A stretch of 64,000 nt of DNA from an uncultured Collinsella sp. (lineage in GTDB: Bacteria > Actinomycetota > Coriobacteriia > Coriobacteriales > Coriobacteriaceae). The notes under the pieces were generated by a model. It was not told the DNA's origin. It did not search any database and saw only the letters and a list, made by a program, of their open reading frames with translations. Below are positions 35,905-46,654 of this stretch, in pieces; the first letter of the stretch is position 1; every line of letters begins with the position of its first letter. The position numbers and the translations under genes were made by a program. Location of the stretch: positions 1 through 64,000 of the forward strand of contig UQIE01000007.1 in the NCBI GenBank assembly GCA_900541065.1. Direction: 5' to 3'.

Positions 35905-38619
35905 ATGGCAAAAGTCCGTGTGTCCACCCTGGCCAAAGAGTTCGGCATGACCTCCAAGGAACTGATGGGTCATCTCGCCGATATGAAGATTCCCGCTAAG
36001 TCCGCTTCCTCCACCTTGGAGGACGCTTATGTCGCCATGGTCCGCAAGCAGCTCGCCTCGGTGATCGAGGCCCGCGCTCAGGAAGTCGAGGCCGCCAAGC
36101 AGGCCGAGGAGCAGGCAGCTGCTGCCGAGGAGGCCGCACGCGCCGCCGAGGCCGAGCGCGAGCGCATCGCCGCCGAGAAGGCACGCGAGGAGGAGCGCCG
36201 CCAGTTTGCCGCAGCCCAGGCTGCCGAGGAGGCTGCCCGCGCCGAGGCCGAGGCCAAGAAGAAGGCCGAGCAGGAGCGCCTTGCTCGCGAGAAGGAGGAG
36301 GCTGCCCGCGAGGCCCAGCGCCGCGCCGTTCCCGCTTCCGACTCCGGTTCGCGCTTCCGTTCGCTGCTCGACCAGATCGCCGCACAGGAGACCGTGCTCA
36401 AGGAGAAGAAGGACGCCGAGGACAAGGCCAAGGCCGAGCGCGCCGCAGAGCGCGGTAACCGTCGTGGCGGCAACAACGACCGCCGCGGTGGCCGTCGTAA
36501 CGATCGCAACGCCTCAGACAACAACTCCGAGCGCAACGCCTCCGAGAGCCGTCCGCACAGCCATCGCACCAACGCCAGCAACAACGTCGCTGCCGGCATG
36601 GACTTCCCCAACCCCGATAAGCAGGGCAAGGGCAAGAAGCGCAAGGGCGGTCACAACAACGAAGAGGACCACTACAGCCGCATGGCTCGCGAGGCCGAGG
36701 AGTACAGCCGCGAGAAGGTGCTCGAGGAGGCTCGTGCTGCCGTCGAGGAGGCCTCTCGTGAGTCCACCGGTCGCCGCAAGAAGCGCAAGGAGAAGCGCGA
36801 GCGCGAGGCTGCCAAGGCTCAGGAGGAGCGCAAGATAGAGGAGGCGCTGGCCCAGGGCGTGAACCCCGAGGACCTCGACGCCATCAAGGTCTCCCAGGGC
36901 GTTACTGTCCAGGAGCTTGCCGAGGCGCTCGACGTTCCGGCCAACGACATCATTAAGCGCCTGTTCCTGCTGGGTACGCCGCTCACCATGACGCAGTCCA
37001 TGTCCGACGACCTCGTCGAGCTCGTTGCCGACGACCTGGGCCGTCAGATCAAGATCATCACCCCCGAGGAGGAGAACACCTTCTCGTTCTACGACGATCC
37101 CGCCGACCTTAAGCCGCGTGCGCCGGTCGTCACCGTCATGGGCCACGTCGACCACGGCAAGACGTCGCTGCTCGATGCCATCCGTCACACCGGCGTTGCT
37201 GCCGGCGAGGCGGGCGGCATTACGCAGGCCATCGGCGCTTCGCAGGTCATGATCAACGACCGCAAGATCACCTTCATCGATACCCCGGGTCACGCTACCT
37301 TTACGGCCATGCGTGCCCGTGGCGCCAAGGTGACCGACATCGTCATCCTGATCGTCGCCGCCGACGACGGCGTCATGCCCCAGACGGTCGAGTCGATCAA
37401 CCACGCCAAGGCCGCCGGCGTACCCATCGTCGTTGCCGTCAACAAGATCGATAAGCCGGGCGCCAACCCCGACCGCGTGCGCCAGGAGCTCACCGAGTAC
37501 GGCGTCATCCCCGAGGAGTGGGGCGGACAGAACATGTTCGTCAACATCTCGGCCAAGCAGAAGATCGGTATCGATGACCTTCTGGAGACCGTGCTGCTCC
37601 AGGCCGACGTGCTCGAGCTTAAGGCCAACCCGGACACCTTTGCCTCCGGCAATGTCCTCGAGGCCAAGCTCGACAAGGGCCGCGGCTCGGTCGCTACCGT
37701 GCTCGTGACCCGCGGTACCTTGCACGTGGGCGATACGCTGGTCGCCGGCCTTACCTACGGCCGCGTCCGTGCTATGCTCGACCCCAAGGGTCGCGCCGTC
37801 ACCGAGGCCGGTCCCTCCGACGCCGTCGAGATTTTGGGCCTGCAGTCTGTGCCCAACGCCGGCGACGAGTTCCGCGTGTTCGAGGACGAGCGCGAGGCTC
37901 GCGCCCTTGCCGACGAGCGTTCGCTCAAGGCCCGTATCGAGGAGCAGAGCCGCGTCAAGCACGTCACGCTCGAGAACCTCTTCGAGACCATTGCCGACGC
38001 CGAGGTCAAGGAGCTCAACCTGATCATCAAGGCCGACGTCCAAGGTTCCATCGAGGCCCTTCAGGATTCGCTCGACAAGATGGATCAGTCCGAGGTTCGC
38101 ATCAACACGATCCACTCCGCCGTTGGCGCCATCAACGAGACCGACGTCGTCCTGGCCGACGCGTCCAACGCCATCATCATCGGCTTTGGCGTCCGTCCCG
38201 ACGGTAAGGCCCGCTCCGCCGCCGAGCGCGAGGGTGTCGAGATCCGTTGCTACGACGTCATCTACAAGTGCCTCGAGGAGCTCGACGCCGCCCGTATCGG
38301 CATGCTCAAGCCCACCGAGGTCGAGGTCTCTACGGGTACCGCGACCGTCCTGGACACCTTTAAGGTGCCCAAAGTTGGTATCGCCGCCGGTGTCCGCGTC
38401 GAAGAGGGCGAGATCGCCGCTACCGATTCCGTGCGCCTGGTGCGCGACGGCATCGTGGTCTTCAACGGCAAGATCGCCTCGATGCGCCACTACAAGGACG
38501 AGGCCAAGAGCCTCAAGAGCGGTTCCGAGGGCGGCATTGGTCTGGAGAACTTCCAGGACATCAAGCCCGGCGACCAGATCGAGGGTTACCGCATCGACCA
38601 GGTTGCCCGTACCGAGTAG
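35905..38619 (+). CDS. infB: Translation initiation factor IF-2
   Basis: 904 residues. An N-terminal IF2-N motif (VSTLAKEFGMTSKELMGHL) is followed by a long Ala/Glu/Arg-rich helical stretch (about 50-170) and a basic Arg/Asn/Gly linker (about 185-215). The GTPase domain comes next, with G1 GHVDHGKTS near residue 413, G3 DTPGH and G4 NKID, then domains II-IV. The start is after GGGTAGGTGA. It places initiator tRNA on the 30S subunit. It lies 91 bp after nusA, probably in the same transcript. Confidence 0.97.
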   Translation: MAKVRVSTLAKEFGMTSKELMGHLADMKIPAKSASSTLEDAYVAMVRKQLASVIEARAQEVEAAKQAEEQAAAAEEAARAAEAERERIAAEKAREEERRQFAAAQAAEEAARAEAEAKKKAEQERLAREKEEAAREAQRRAVPASDSGSRFRSLLDQIAAQETVLKEKKDAEDKAKAERAAERGNRRGGNNDRRGGRRNDRNASDNNSERNASESRPHSHRTNASNNVAAGMDFPNPDKQGKGKKRKGGHNNEEDHYSRMAREAEEYSREKVLEEARAAVEEASRESTGRRKKRKEKREREAAKAQEERKIEEALAQGVNPEDLDAIKVSQGVTVQELAEALDVPANDIIKRLFLLGTPLTMTQSMSDDLVELVADDLGRQIKIITPEEENTFSFYDDPADLKPRAPVVTVMGHVDHGKTSLLDAIRHTGVAAGEAGGITQAIGASQVMINDRKITFIDTPGHATFTAMRARGAKVTDIVILIVAADDGVMPQTVESINHAKAAGVPIVVAVNKIDKPGANPDRVRQELTEYGVIPEEWGGQNMFVNISAKQKIGIDDLLETVLLQADVLELKANPDTFASGNVLEAKLDKGRGSVATVLVTRGTLHVGDTLVAGLTYGRVRAMLDPKGRAVTEAGPSDAVEILGLQSVPNAGDEFRVFEDEREARALADERSLKARIEEQSRVKHVTLENLFETIADAEVKELNLIIKADVQGSIEALQDSLDKMDQSEVRINTIHSAVGAINETDVVLADASNAIIIGFGVRPDGKARSAAEREGVEIRCYDVIYKCLEELDAARIGMLKPTEVEVSTGTATVLDTFKVPKVGIAAGVRVEEGEIAATDSVRLVRDGIVVFNGKIASMRHYKDEAKSLKSGSEGGIGLENFQDIKPGDQIEGYRIDQVARTE

Positions 38620-38630
38620 GGGGTAGCGCT

Positions 38631-39041
38631 ATGAAGCAAACGCAGGCAACCCGCCGTCTGGGCGAGCAGCTTCGCGAGAAGCTCGGTTATATCCTGCTCT
38701 TTGAGGTTTCCGATCCTCGTCTCGACCTGGTTACTTTGACCGCGGTCGAGGTCGCGGTGGACCGTTCGTTCGCGCGCGTGTACGTGTCGTGCGATGCGAG
38801 CCGCTACGACGAGGTCATGGAGGCGCTCGCTAGCGCTAAGGGCCGTATTCGCAGCCTGTTGGCTCGCTCGCTCGATTGGCGTGTTACGCCCGAGCTCGAT
38901 TTTCGCATCGATCGCTCGACCGATGAGGCCGAGCGCATCACGCGTGCGCTGGAAAACGTTCCCGCCACGCTTGCGATCGAAAAGGACGAGGACGGCTATC
39001 CGATAGCGGATGCCGCCCAGGAGGCAGCTTTAGATGACTAA
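38631..39041 (+). CDS. rbfA: Ribosome-binding factor A
   Basis: 136 residues of KH-like RbfA fold: RRLGEQLREKLGYIL, VSDPRLDLVTLTAVEVAVD, FARVYVSCD and LDWRVTPELDFRIDRS. It helps 16S rRNA 5'-end processing and cold adaptation. It sits 11 bp after infB and overlaps the next gene by 8 bp, so it is cotranscribed and translationally coupled. Confidence 0.95.
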   Translation: MKQTQATRRLGEQLREKLGYILLFEVSDPRLDLVTLTAVEVAVDRSFARVYVSCDASRYDEVMEALASAKGRIRSLLARSLDWRVTPELDFRIDRSTDEAERITRALENVPATLAIEKDEDGYPIADAAQEAALDD

Positions 39042-40077
39042 TTCCGCCGACCTCGCCTCGTGCGAGTCTGCAGATATTCAGCGACGCATCCTCGAGCTCA
39101 TCGAGGATGCGTCCTCCATTGCGATTTCGGGACATACTTCTCCCGATGGCGATGCCTTGGGCTCCGTATTGGGTCTGGGCCTTTCGCTCATGAAGTTTTT
39201 CCCCAACAAGGACATTGCGCTGCTGCTGGCAGACGATGACCCGGTTCCTCGCATCTACCGCTTTATGGAAGGCTCCGATCGCCTGGTGCCGGCATCTGCG
39301 TACGCCGGCAATCCTGACCTGTTCATCTCGGTGGACGTACCGGTCGTCGAGCGCCTCAATAATTCCGCCGAGGTGCTTCGTCGCTCCAAGCATGTGGTGT
39401 GCTTCGATCACCATCCGGCTCGCGAGGAGTTTGCCGAGCTCAGCCTGAGGCGCGTCGAAGCCGCAGCCTGCGCTATGATCATCGACCGCTTCTTGGACAA
39501 TTGTGGCATTGTCGCACGTGATGGCGTTGCGACCTGCCTGCTGTGCGGCTTGGTTACCGATACCGGCCGTTTTCAGTACCAAAACGCCGATGCTGCTGCG
39601 TTCCATGCGGCCTCGCGTCTGGTTGCCCACGGTGCCGATCCGGCGCGTGTGGCACTCGAGGTATACCAGAGCATGCGCGTTGAGTTTTTGCACCTCAAGT
39701 CCATCGTTATGGGCCGCATCAAGACGGTGGCCCACGGGCGCGTCGCGTATAGCTACGCGTACCAGAGTGACCTTGAGGCTTGCGGTGTCACCTCGGATGA
39801 GTGCGACGGCCTGGTTGACGTGGTGCGCTCGGTGATGGGCGTGGAGGTTTGCCTGTTCCTGAAGGGTATCGAGGGCGATACCAAGGTGCGCGGCAACCTG
39901 CGCTCCAAGGGCGACCTCAACGTTTCCGAGATCGCTGCTGCCTTTGGCGGAGGCGGACATCCCGCTGCCGCCGGTTTCTCCAACAACGGAACGATTCGCG
40001 AGACGCTCGCCGTGGCACTTCCCATGCTGGCCGAGCTGGTGGGGGAGGATCCCGCTTCGGTGACCGTCGAGCTTTAA
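39034..40077 (+). CDS. nrnA: NrnA-like DHH/DHHA1 oligoribonuclease / pAp phosphatase
   Basis: 347 residues. DHH-family motifs are SGHTSPDGDALGSVLGL near residue 32, VSVD-type metal site (FISVDVPVV), FDHHPAREEFAE near residue 125 and the DHHA1 motif FGGGGHPAAAGF near residue 305. Family members degrade short oligoribonucleotides and dephosphorylate pAp. The position between rbfA and truB is typical for Actinobacteria and Firmicutes. It overlaps rbfA by 8 bp. Confidence 0.9.
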   Translation: MTNSADLASCESADIQRRILELIEDASSIAISGHTSPDGDALGSVLGLGLSLMKFFPNKDIALLLADDDPVPRIYRFMEGSDRLVPASAYAGNPDLFISVDVPVVERLNNSAEVLRRSKHVVCFDHHPAREEFAELSLRRVEAAACAMIIDRFLDNCGIVARDGVATCLLCGLVTDTGRFQYQNADAAAFHAASRLVAHGADPARVALEVYQSMRVEFLHLKSIVMGRIKTVAHGRVAYSYAYQSDLEACGVTSDECDGLVDVVRSVMGVEVCLFLKGIEGDTKVRGNLRSKGDLNVSEIAAAFGGGGHPAAAGFSNNGTIRETLAVALPMLAELVGEDPASVTVEL

Positions 40078-40092
40078 CTTTTTGGATGGTAC

Positions 40093-41025
40093 ATGGCTCG
40101 TCGTACGCCTTCTCAACTGAATATGCTGCTCGCCGTCGATAAGCCGGTGGGCTGCACGTCCCACGATGTGGTCTCGCAATGCCGACGCGCCCTCCATGAG
40201 CGGCGCGTCGGCCATGCCGGCACGCTCGACCCCATGGCATCCGGCGTCATGGTGGTGGGCGTGGGCCAGGCTACTCGTCTGCTGGGCATGCTAACCCTCG
40301 ATACCAAAAGCTATGTCGCCGACATCTCGTTTGGTGCCGAGACCAATACCGATGATGCGGAGGGCGAGGCGGTCCGCACAGTGGCTGTTGCCAACGAGCT
40401 CCGCGATCCTGCCTATGCCCGTGAGCACTTGGCCGCTATGCTGGGCCCGCAGATGCAGGTGCCGCCGGCGTTTTCGGCTATCTCGGTCAATGGCGTTCGC
40501 GCCTACAAGTCTGCTCGCGATGGCAATGCGGTGGACCTACCTCCGCGTCCCGTCGAGGTCTATGCCGCCGACCTGATTGCCGTGGGCGGCGAGGGTGATA
40601 CATGCGTGTGGACCGTGGCGTTCTCGGTGAGCAAGGGCACCTATATCCGTGCGCTCGCTCGCGACCTGGGCCGTGCTTGCGATAGCGCCGCGCATATTTC
40701 CGCGCTGCGCCGCACGGCTTCCGGTGTTGTTTCCATTGGCGCTTGTCATGCGGTCGAGGAGCTTTCTCCCGAGTCCGCGGCTAGCTTTGCCCTGGATCCC
40801 ATTGCAGCCCTGGGCGCCACGCGTGTTGACTTGCCGGGTAATCTTGCCGACGACCTGCTCTGCGGCCGTCGCATTCCCGTTGAGCGTGCGCTTGCCGATT
40901 TCGATGCCTCGAAGGCACCGTTTGCGTTGGTGCTCGATGGGGGACTCAAGGCGCTCGCCCGCATTGAGGGCGGCCGCTTTGTCATGGAGCACGTGTTTCC
41001 GCAGGCAATCGGCGGTGTTCGATGA
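40093..41025 (+). CDS. truB: tRNA pseudouridine-55 synthase
   Basis: 310 residues. Motif I is LLAVDKPVGCTSHDVV near residue 13. The catalytic Asp is in GHAGTLDPMASGVM near residue 41, followed by TKSYVADISFG and SKGTYIRALARDLG. It modifies U55 in the tRNA T-loop. It lies 15 bp after nrnA and overlaps ribF by 4 bp. Confidence 0.95.
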   Translation: MARRTPSQLNMLLAVDKPVGCTSHDVVSQCRRALHERRVGHAGTLDPMASGVMVVGVGQATRLLGMLTLDTKSYVADISFGAETNTDDAEGEAVRTVAVANELRDPAYAREHLAAMLGPQMQVPPAFSAISVNGVRAYKSARDGNAVDLPPRPVEVYAADLIAVGGEGDTCVWTVAFSVSKGTYIRALARDLGRACDSAAHISALRRTASGVVSIGACHAVEELSPESAASFALDPIAALGATRVDLPGNLADDLLCGRRIPVERALADFDASKAPFALVLDGGLKALARIEGGRFVMEHVFPQAIGGVR

Positions 41026-42029
41026 TGTTGTCCGCTCGCGAGCTCGCGCGTGTCTTTTTCGCGGGCGAGTCGGACGAGGCTCGCATCGTTGCTGCCGATA
41101 CGTTTGATGAGTGTGAGCACTTGGGTGCCGCTTCAATCGCCATTGGCGTGTTCGACGGCGTTCACCGTGGACACCAGGAACTCATCGAAGCGCTTGTCCG
41201 TGATGCCCGTGCCCATGGCTGTAAGGCGGTCGTGGTTACCTTCGATCCCGACCCGGACGTTGTGGTGAGCCCTTCGCCCGCTCAAAAATTGATGACGACG
41301 GCCGACCGTCTGCATGCCTTGGCTCAAACCGGGGTCGATGCGGTGGTGGCCGTTCCCTTTACGCCTGAGGTTGCGGCGCTTGACCATGTTGATTTTCTCT
41401 CGCTGGTGTCGCGTCTGGTCGACATTCGATCGATTCGCGTTGGCAGTGACTTTAGGCTGGGTCGTGGCGGTGCTTCTGGTGTTGCCGAGATGCGCGCCTG
41501 GGGTGCCGAGCACAGCGTTGACGTGTATGGTCACGACCTGCTTTGCGAGGGCGGTGAGGCCATTTGCGCCACCCGCATTCGTCATGAGCTGGGACAGGGC
41601 CATGTGGAGCTTGCTGCTGGGTTACTCGGCCGTCCGTATATGGTGCGTGGCGGTGTTATTCGCGGCCGTCACGAGGGTTCTGGCATGGGCTTTCCCACGG
41701 CAAACTTGCAGGTTCCCGACGGCATTCAGGTGCCAGCCGATGGCGTGTATGAGGGTCTGGTGCTGGTCGATGACACCGCGTGGCCCGCTGCTGTGAACGT
41801 CGGCCTGCCGCCAACGTATGCTGACGATGCGGCATCTGCGCATCTCGAGGCTAATTTAATTGGTTATACGGGCGACCTGTACGGCGCTTCCGTTTCGCTG
41901 GCGTTTACGCGCTGGCTGCGTCCCTCGCGTGTGTTCGATTCGCTGGATGAGTTGATCGCGACCGTCGAGGGTAATATCGAGGATATTCGTCACAACTTGG
42001 GCGATCAGGGGGTGAGCATTCGTGATTAG
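41022..42029 (+). CDS. ribF: Bifunctional riboflavin kinase / FAD synthetase
   Basis: 335 residues. The FMN adenylyltransferase domain has AIGVFDGVHRGHQELI near residue 41 (HxGH-type nucleotidyltransferase site) and VGSDFRLGRGGASG near residue 140. The C-terminal riboflavin kinase domain has VIRGRHEGSGMGFPTANL near residue 210 and EANLIGYTGDLYG. It produces FMN and FAD. It overlaps truB by 4 bp and dnaG by 8 bp. Confidence 0.95.
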   Translation: MMLSARELARVFFAGESDEARIVAADTFDECEHLGAASIAIGVFDGVHRGHQELIEALVRDARAHGCKAVVVTFDPDPDVVVSPSPAQKLMTTADRLHALAQTGVDAVVAVPFTPEVAALDHVDFLSLVSRLVDIRSIRVGSDFRLGRGGASGVAEMRAWGAEHSVDVYGHDLLCEGGEAICATRIRHELGQGHVELAAGLLGRPYMVRGGVIRGRHEGSGMGFPTANLQVPDGIQVPADGVYEGLVLVDDTAWPAAVNVGLPPTYADDAASAHLEANLIGYTGDLYGASVSLAFTRWLRPSRVFDSLDELIATVEGNIEDIRHNLGDQGVSIRD

Positions 42030-44130
42030 CGATGAGGAAAAAGACCAGGTACGCGCTGCGTCTGACCTGGTTGCCATCGTGCAGGAAACGGTCGAGCTCA
42101 AGCCTCGCGGCCATGAGTTTTGGGGATGCTGCCCCTTCCATGGCGAGAAGACGCCGTCCTTCCACATTATCCCCGCCACGCAGGTGTGGCATTGCTTTGG
42201 TTGCGGCGAGGGTGGCGACGTTTTCACGTATATCATGAAGCGCGAGAACCTGAGCTTTCCCGAGTCAATCCGTTACTTGGCCGATCGCGCGGGTATTGAG
42301 CTGCATGACACCGGAGATCGCCGCGAGCGCGGCACCAAGCGTGCCCGCATCTACGATCTGTGCGCCGAGACCGCCCAGTTCTACCACACCATGCTCATGC
42401 GCGGTAAGGACGGCCGTCCGCGCGAGTACTTTGCCAGCCGCGGCATGGGCGGCGACGTCTGCCGCCGCTACTGCCTGGGCTTTGCACCGGGCCGTAACGC
42501 GCTGGTGTCGCACCTGTCCCAGGCGGGTTTTACCCCGCAGGAGATGATCGACGCCAACGTTGCCGTGAGTCGCGGGCGCGGGCAGCTTGCCGACCGCTTT
42601 TACGACCGCGTGATGTTCCCCATCTTTGACGAGCAGGGTCACAACATTGCCTTTGGCGGTCGCATTATGGGCGACGGCCAGCCTAAGTATCTCAACACCG
42701 CCGAGACGAGCGTGTTTCATAAAAAGCGAAACCTCTACGGCTTTAATTGGGCCAAGGAGTTTATCGTCGCGCAGGATACCGCCATCGTGGTAGAGGGCTA
42801 TACCGATTGCATCGCCTGCTGGGAGGCGGGGATTAAAAACGTTGTCGCCACGCTGGGCACCGCCCTCACGGAGCATCACGTCAAGACGCTCACTCGCTTT
42901 GCCAAGCGCATCGTGTATATGTTCGACGGCGATGCAGCGGGCCAGAAGGCCGCCCGTCGCGCGATTCAGTTTATCGAGCAGGATTCCATGGACCTGCGCT
43001 GCGTGGTGCTCCCCGACGGCAACGACCCCATGGAGTTCATCACCGCACATGGTGGCGAGGCACTGCAGACGCGCATCGACGCTGCCGAGCCGCTTATGGA
43101 CTTTGTCTACCGTTCGCTGCAGGAGTCGAGTGACATCACCACGCCGGGCGGTCGCGCTAAGGCGCTGGAAGATGCGCTGACGCTTATCTATCCGTTGCGC
43201 AACAGCTATATGATCGACACGTACTTTATCCAGATTGCCGATCTGCTGGGTTTGGATCTGGAGACGGTGCGCGCGAGCTCGGGTCGTGTGTTTCGCGATG
43301 TCGCCAAGCGCGAGGATGCGGAACGACGTCGTGAGCAGAACTATGAGCGCCAGCGGGCACAGACTGAGCGGTCCGGTAGCGCGGGCGGTCGGGCGTCGGG
43401 TTCTCGCGATGCCGGTCGCGGTGCTTGGGCATCGGGCGCCACGCCGGCAGTAGCGGCGCCGGTCGAGGAAGAGCCGTACGACTACGTCCCGCTCGATGCC
43501 TACGGTGCCGCGCCCGCGGAGGTCGTCGACGACCTTCCGCCGATCGATGTGCCCGATGGTATGGGCGCTGTGCCTGTGGCTGACGGTTCGGGCGCACCGG
43601 CTGCTGCTGCGCCGATGGTTCTTACCGATCTTGAACGCAAGTCCTTGGCAGGGGAGCGCGAGCTGCTGACCATGCTCACGAGCTACCCCGACCTGTTCCG
43701 CACGTATGCCGACCGCATCTGCTCCATCGAGTGGGTTGACCCACGTCACGAGTCCATCGCATGGGCTGTTCTGGCAACGCCGCCGGGAACCGATCCTGCA
43801 GCCTGCATGGATGCGGCACGCTCAGTGTGTCCCGATGCGGCAGCGCTTGTGAGTGCCGGGCGCATCTCGGCGACGAGCAAGCACCCCACCGAGACGAACA
43901 TCGTGTTTATGCTTGATACGCTTGAGCTCTACACCATCAAGCGTCGCATGCGTGCCGCACAGGCCAAGCTGCGCCAGGACCGTTCACTCGATGATGAGGC
44001 CCGTCGCGCGCTGACCGTGCAGGCCGCGCAGGATTCGCAACGTCAACGCGAACTGCAAAAGTCGATCGGCGGCGTGGCGGACCCGTTCCGTTTGATCGGC
44101 CTGGAGGCCGCGGGCACCGAACAAGCCTAG
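42022..44130 (+). CDS. dnaG: DNA primase
   Basis: 702 residues from a GTG overlapping ribF. The CHC2 zinc finger uses C37, H40, C58 and C61. The RNA-polymerase domain has the TOPRIM motif IVVEGYTDCIA near residue 257 and MFDGDAAGQKAA near residue 300. An Ala/Gly/Pro-rich low-complexity linker (about 440-530) separates the C-terminal helicase-binding domain. It synthesises primers for replication. dnaG next to rpoD recalls the macromolecular-synthesis operon, though a 95-bp gap suggests that rpoD also has its own promoter. Confidence 0.96.
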   Translation: MISDEEKDQVRAASDLVAIVQETVELKPRGHEFWGCCPFHGEKTPSFHIIPATQVWHCFGCGEGGDVFTYIMKRENLSFPESIRYLADRAGIELHDTGDRRERGTKRARIYDLCAETAQFYHTMLMRGKDGRPREYFASRGMGGDVCRRYCLGFAPGRNALVSHLSQAGFTPQEMIDANVAVSRGRGQLADRFYDRVMFPIFDEQGHNIAFGGRIMGDGQPKYLNTAETSVFHKKRNLYGFNWAKEFIVAQDTAIVVEGYTDCIACWEAGIKNVVATLGTALTEHHVKTLTRFAKRIVYMFDGDAAGQKAARRAIQFIEQDSMDLRCVVLPDGNDPMEFITAHGGEALQTRIDAAEPLMDFVYRSLQESSDITTPGGRAKALEDALTLIYPLRNSYMIDTYFIQIADLLGLDLETVRASSGRVFRDVAKREDAERRREQNYERQRAQTERSGSAGGRASGSRDAGRGAWASGATPAVAAPVEEEPYDYVPLDAYGAAPAEVVDDLPPIDVPDGMGAVPVADGSGAPAAAAPMVLTDLERKSLAGERELLTMLTSYPDLFRTYADRICSIEWVDPRHESIAWAVLATPPGTDPAACMDAARSVCPDAAALVSAGRISATSKHPTETNIVFMLDTLELYTIKRRMRAAQAKLRQDRSLDDEARRALTVQAAQDSQRQRELQKSIGGVADPFRLIGLEAAGTEQA

Positions 44131-44240
44131 ATGTTGTGGTCAACCAGCGTATTCTCGCCTATATCCAGTCTTCTTTTTGGGTATAGACGTCAATGTGTGT
44201 GCTAAAGTATTGAGTCCTGTGGACTATGAAGGGAGAATCT

Positions 44241-45596
<1,356 letters not shown>

Positions 45597-45607
45597 TCAA
45601 GCAAGAG

Positions 45608-45640
45608 GCGCCCTCAAGCACATCCGCTTGGGGGCGCTTT
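45608..45640 (+). terminator. rpoD terminator
   Basis: GCGCCCTCAAGC/GCTTGGGGGCGC (one wobble) with a 6-nt loop and a short T-run. Confidence 0.7.
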
Positions 45641-45648
45641 CATGTAGA

Positions 45649-45696
45649 CATTGGGGACGTTCTTGAATGACTGGTCGTTTAAGAACGTCCCCAATG
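45649..45696. repeat. 16-bp perfect palindrome after rpoD
   Basis: CATTGGGGACGTTCTT at 45649-45664 is mirrored at 45681-45696 around a 16-nt loop. There is no T-run, and a true terminator already precedes it, so it is read as an intergenic repeat. Confidence 0.75.
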
Positions 45697-45784
45697 ACTG
45701 GGTCGGAAAATTTCTTAAAAAAGTTCTTGCCCTGAGCTGATTCGTCCGTATAATAAATTTCGTTGCTTGAGAGCACGCACCTAT

Positions 45785-45859
45785 TCCTCGGTAGCTCAAT
45801 GGTAGAGCACGCGGCTGTTAACCGCGCTGTTGTAGGTTCGAGTCCTACCCGGGGAGCCA
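45785..45859 (+). tRNA. tRNA-Asn (GTT), copy 1
   Basis: 75-nt cloverleaf with CCA encoded. The acceptor is TCCTCGG/CCGGGGA, the anticodon loop CTGTTAA (GTT) and the T-loop GGTTCGAGTCC. First of three identical copies in a 108-bp tandem array. Confidence 0.97.
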
Positions 45860-45892
45860 GAATTTTCCAGCCCTTTCCGTTGGGCTTTAAAT

Positions 45893-45967
45893 TCCTCGGT
45901 AGCTCAATGGTAGAGCACGCGGCTGTTAACCGCGCTGTTGTAGGTTCGAGTCCTACCCGGGGAGCCA
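45893..45967 (+). tRNA. tRNA-Asn (GTT), copy 2
   Basis: Identical to copy 1, separated from it by a 33-bp spacer that recurs exactly after copy 2. Confidence 0.97.
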
Positions 45968-46000
45968 GAATTTTCCAGCCCTTTCCGTTGGGCTTTAAAT

Positions 46001-46075
46001 TCCTCGGTAGCTCAATGGTAGAGCACGCGGCTGTTAACCGCGCTGTTGTAGGTTCGAGTCCTACCCGGGGAGCCA
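46001..46075 (+). tRNA. tRNA-Asn (GTT), copy 3
   Basis: Identical to copies 1 and 2. A terminator follows within 10 bp. Confidence 0.97.
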
Positions 46076-46081
46076 GGTTGT

Positions 46082-46111
46082 AAAACCCGTCGCTTATGCG
46101 GCGGGTTTTTT
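46082..46111 (+). terminator. Terminator of the tRNA-Asn array
   Basis: ACCCGTCGC/GCGGCGGGT with a 4-nt loop, A-run before and T-run after. Confidence 0.8.
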
Positions 46112-46270
46112 CATGCCGCGATCGCCGTTCGCGAACGTTACCATATCAACATTTCGTGTCGAGGATGTAATCCCGAGGCCCGCCACCTCAACATGCCGCG
46201 GTCGTTGTAGAATATTGCAATGATTGCTCCCACGACATGGTGCCGCGAGCACCAAGAAAAGGAGATTCTT

Positions 46271-46627
46271 GTGTCTGAGACCATTAACGGCAGCCTGAGC
46301 GTCTCGAACGACGTTATTGCCGATATTGCCGGTTATGCCGCGATGACGTGCTATGGCGTTGTCGGTATGGCTGAGCAGCTCCAGGGCGCCGAGAGCGTGC
46401 GCCTGCTTGCCGGTCAGCGCCTCCGCAAGGGCGTGCTTGTCTCCGCCGACGAGAACGGCCTTACGGTCGATCTTCACGTCGTGCTCGAGAACGGCGTCAA
46501 CATGAAGTCCGTCTGCCACAATCTTTCGAGCTCCGTTGCCTTCACTCTGCAGGAGATCGCCCAGATCGATCCCGCCAGCCTTAAGATCGGCATCCACATC
46601 GACGCGCTCAAGAGCCGTCTGAACTAG
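46271..46627 (+). CDS. Asp23/Gls24 family protein
   Basis: 118 residues from a GTG after AAAAGGAG. The Asp23 domain covers the whole protein: GSLSVSNDVIADIAGYAA, CYGVVGMAEQ and VDLHVVLENGVNMKSV. Its place directly before a DhaL/FakA-type gene is the standard arrangement (as in B. subtilis yloU-yloV). The family is linked to envelope stress, and the pair is likely cotranscribed (27-bp gap). The precise function is unknown. Confidence 0.9.
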   Translation: MSETINGSLSVSNDVIADIAGYAAMTCYGVVGMAEQLQGAESVRLLAGQRLRKGVLVSADENGLTVDLHVVLENGVNMKSVCHNLSSSVAFTLQEIAQIDPASLKIGIHIDALKSRLN

Positions 46628-46654
46628 CATCCGAAAACGGAGATTCAAATACCC

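Noticed and set aside
36514..38490. 658-codon open frame antisense to infB
   Set aside because: Same shadow effect over a highly biased gene; no ribosome-binding site or recognisable domain.
45785..46075. CRISPR-like regular repeat spacing
   Set aside because: The repeats are 75-nt tRNA genes and the spacers are identical to each other, the reverse of a CRISPR array.
45763..46083. Open frame with a 36-residue repeated peptide
   Set aside because: It is simply the translation of the three tandem tRNA-Asn genes.
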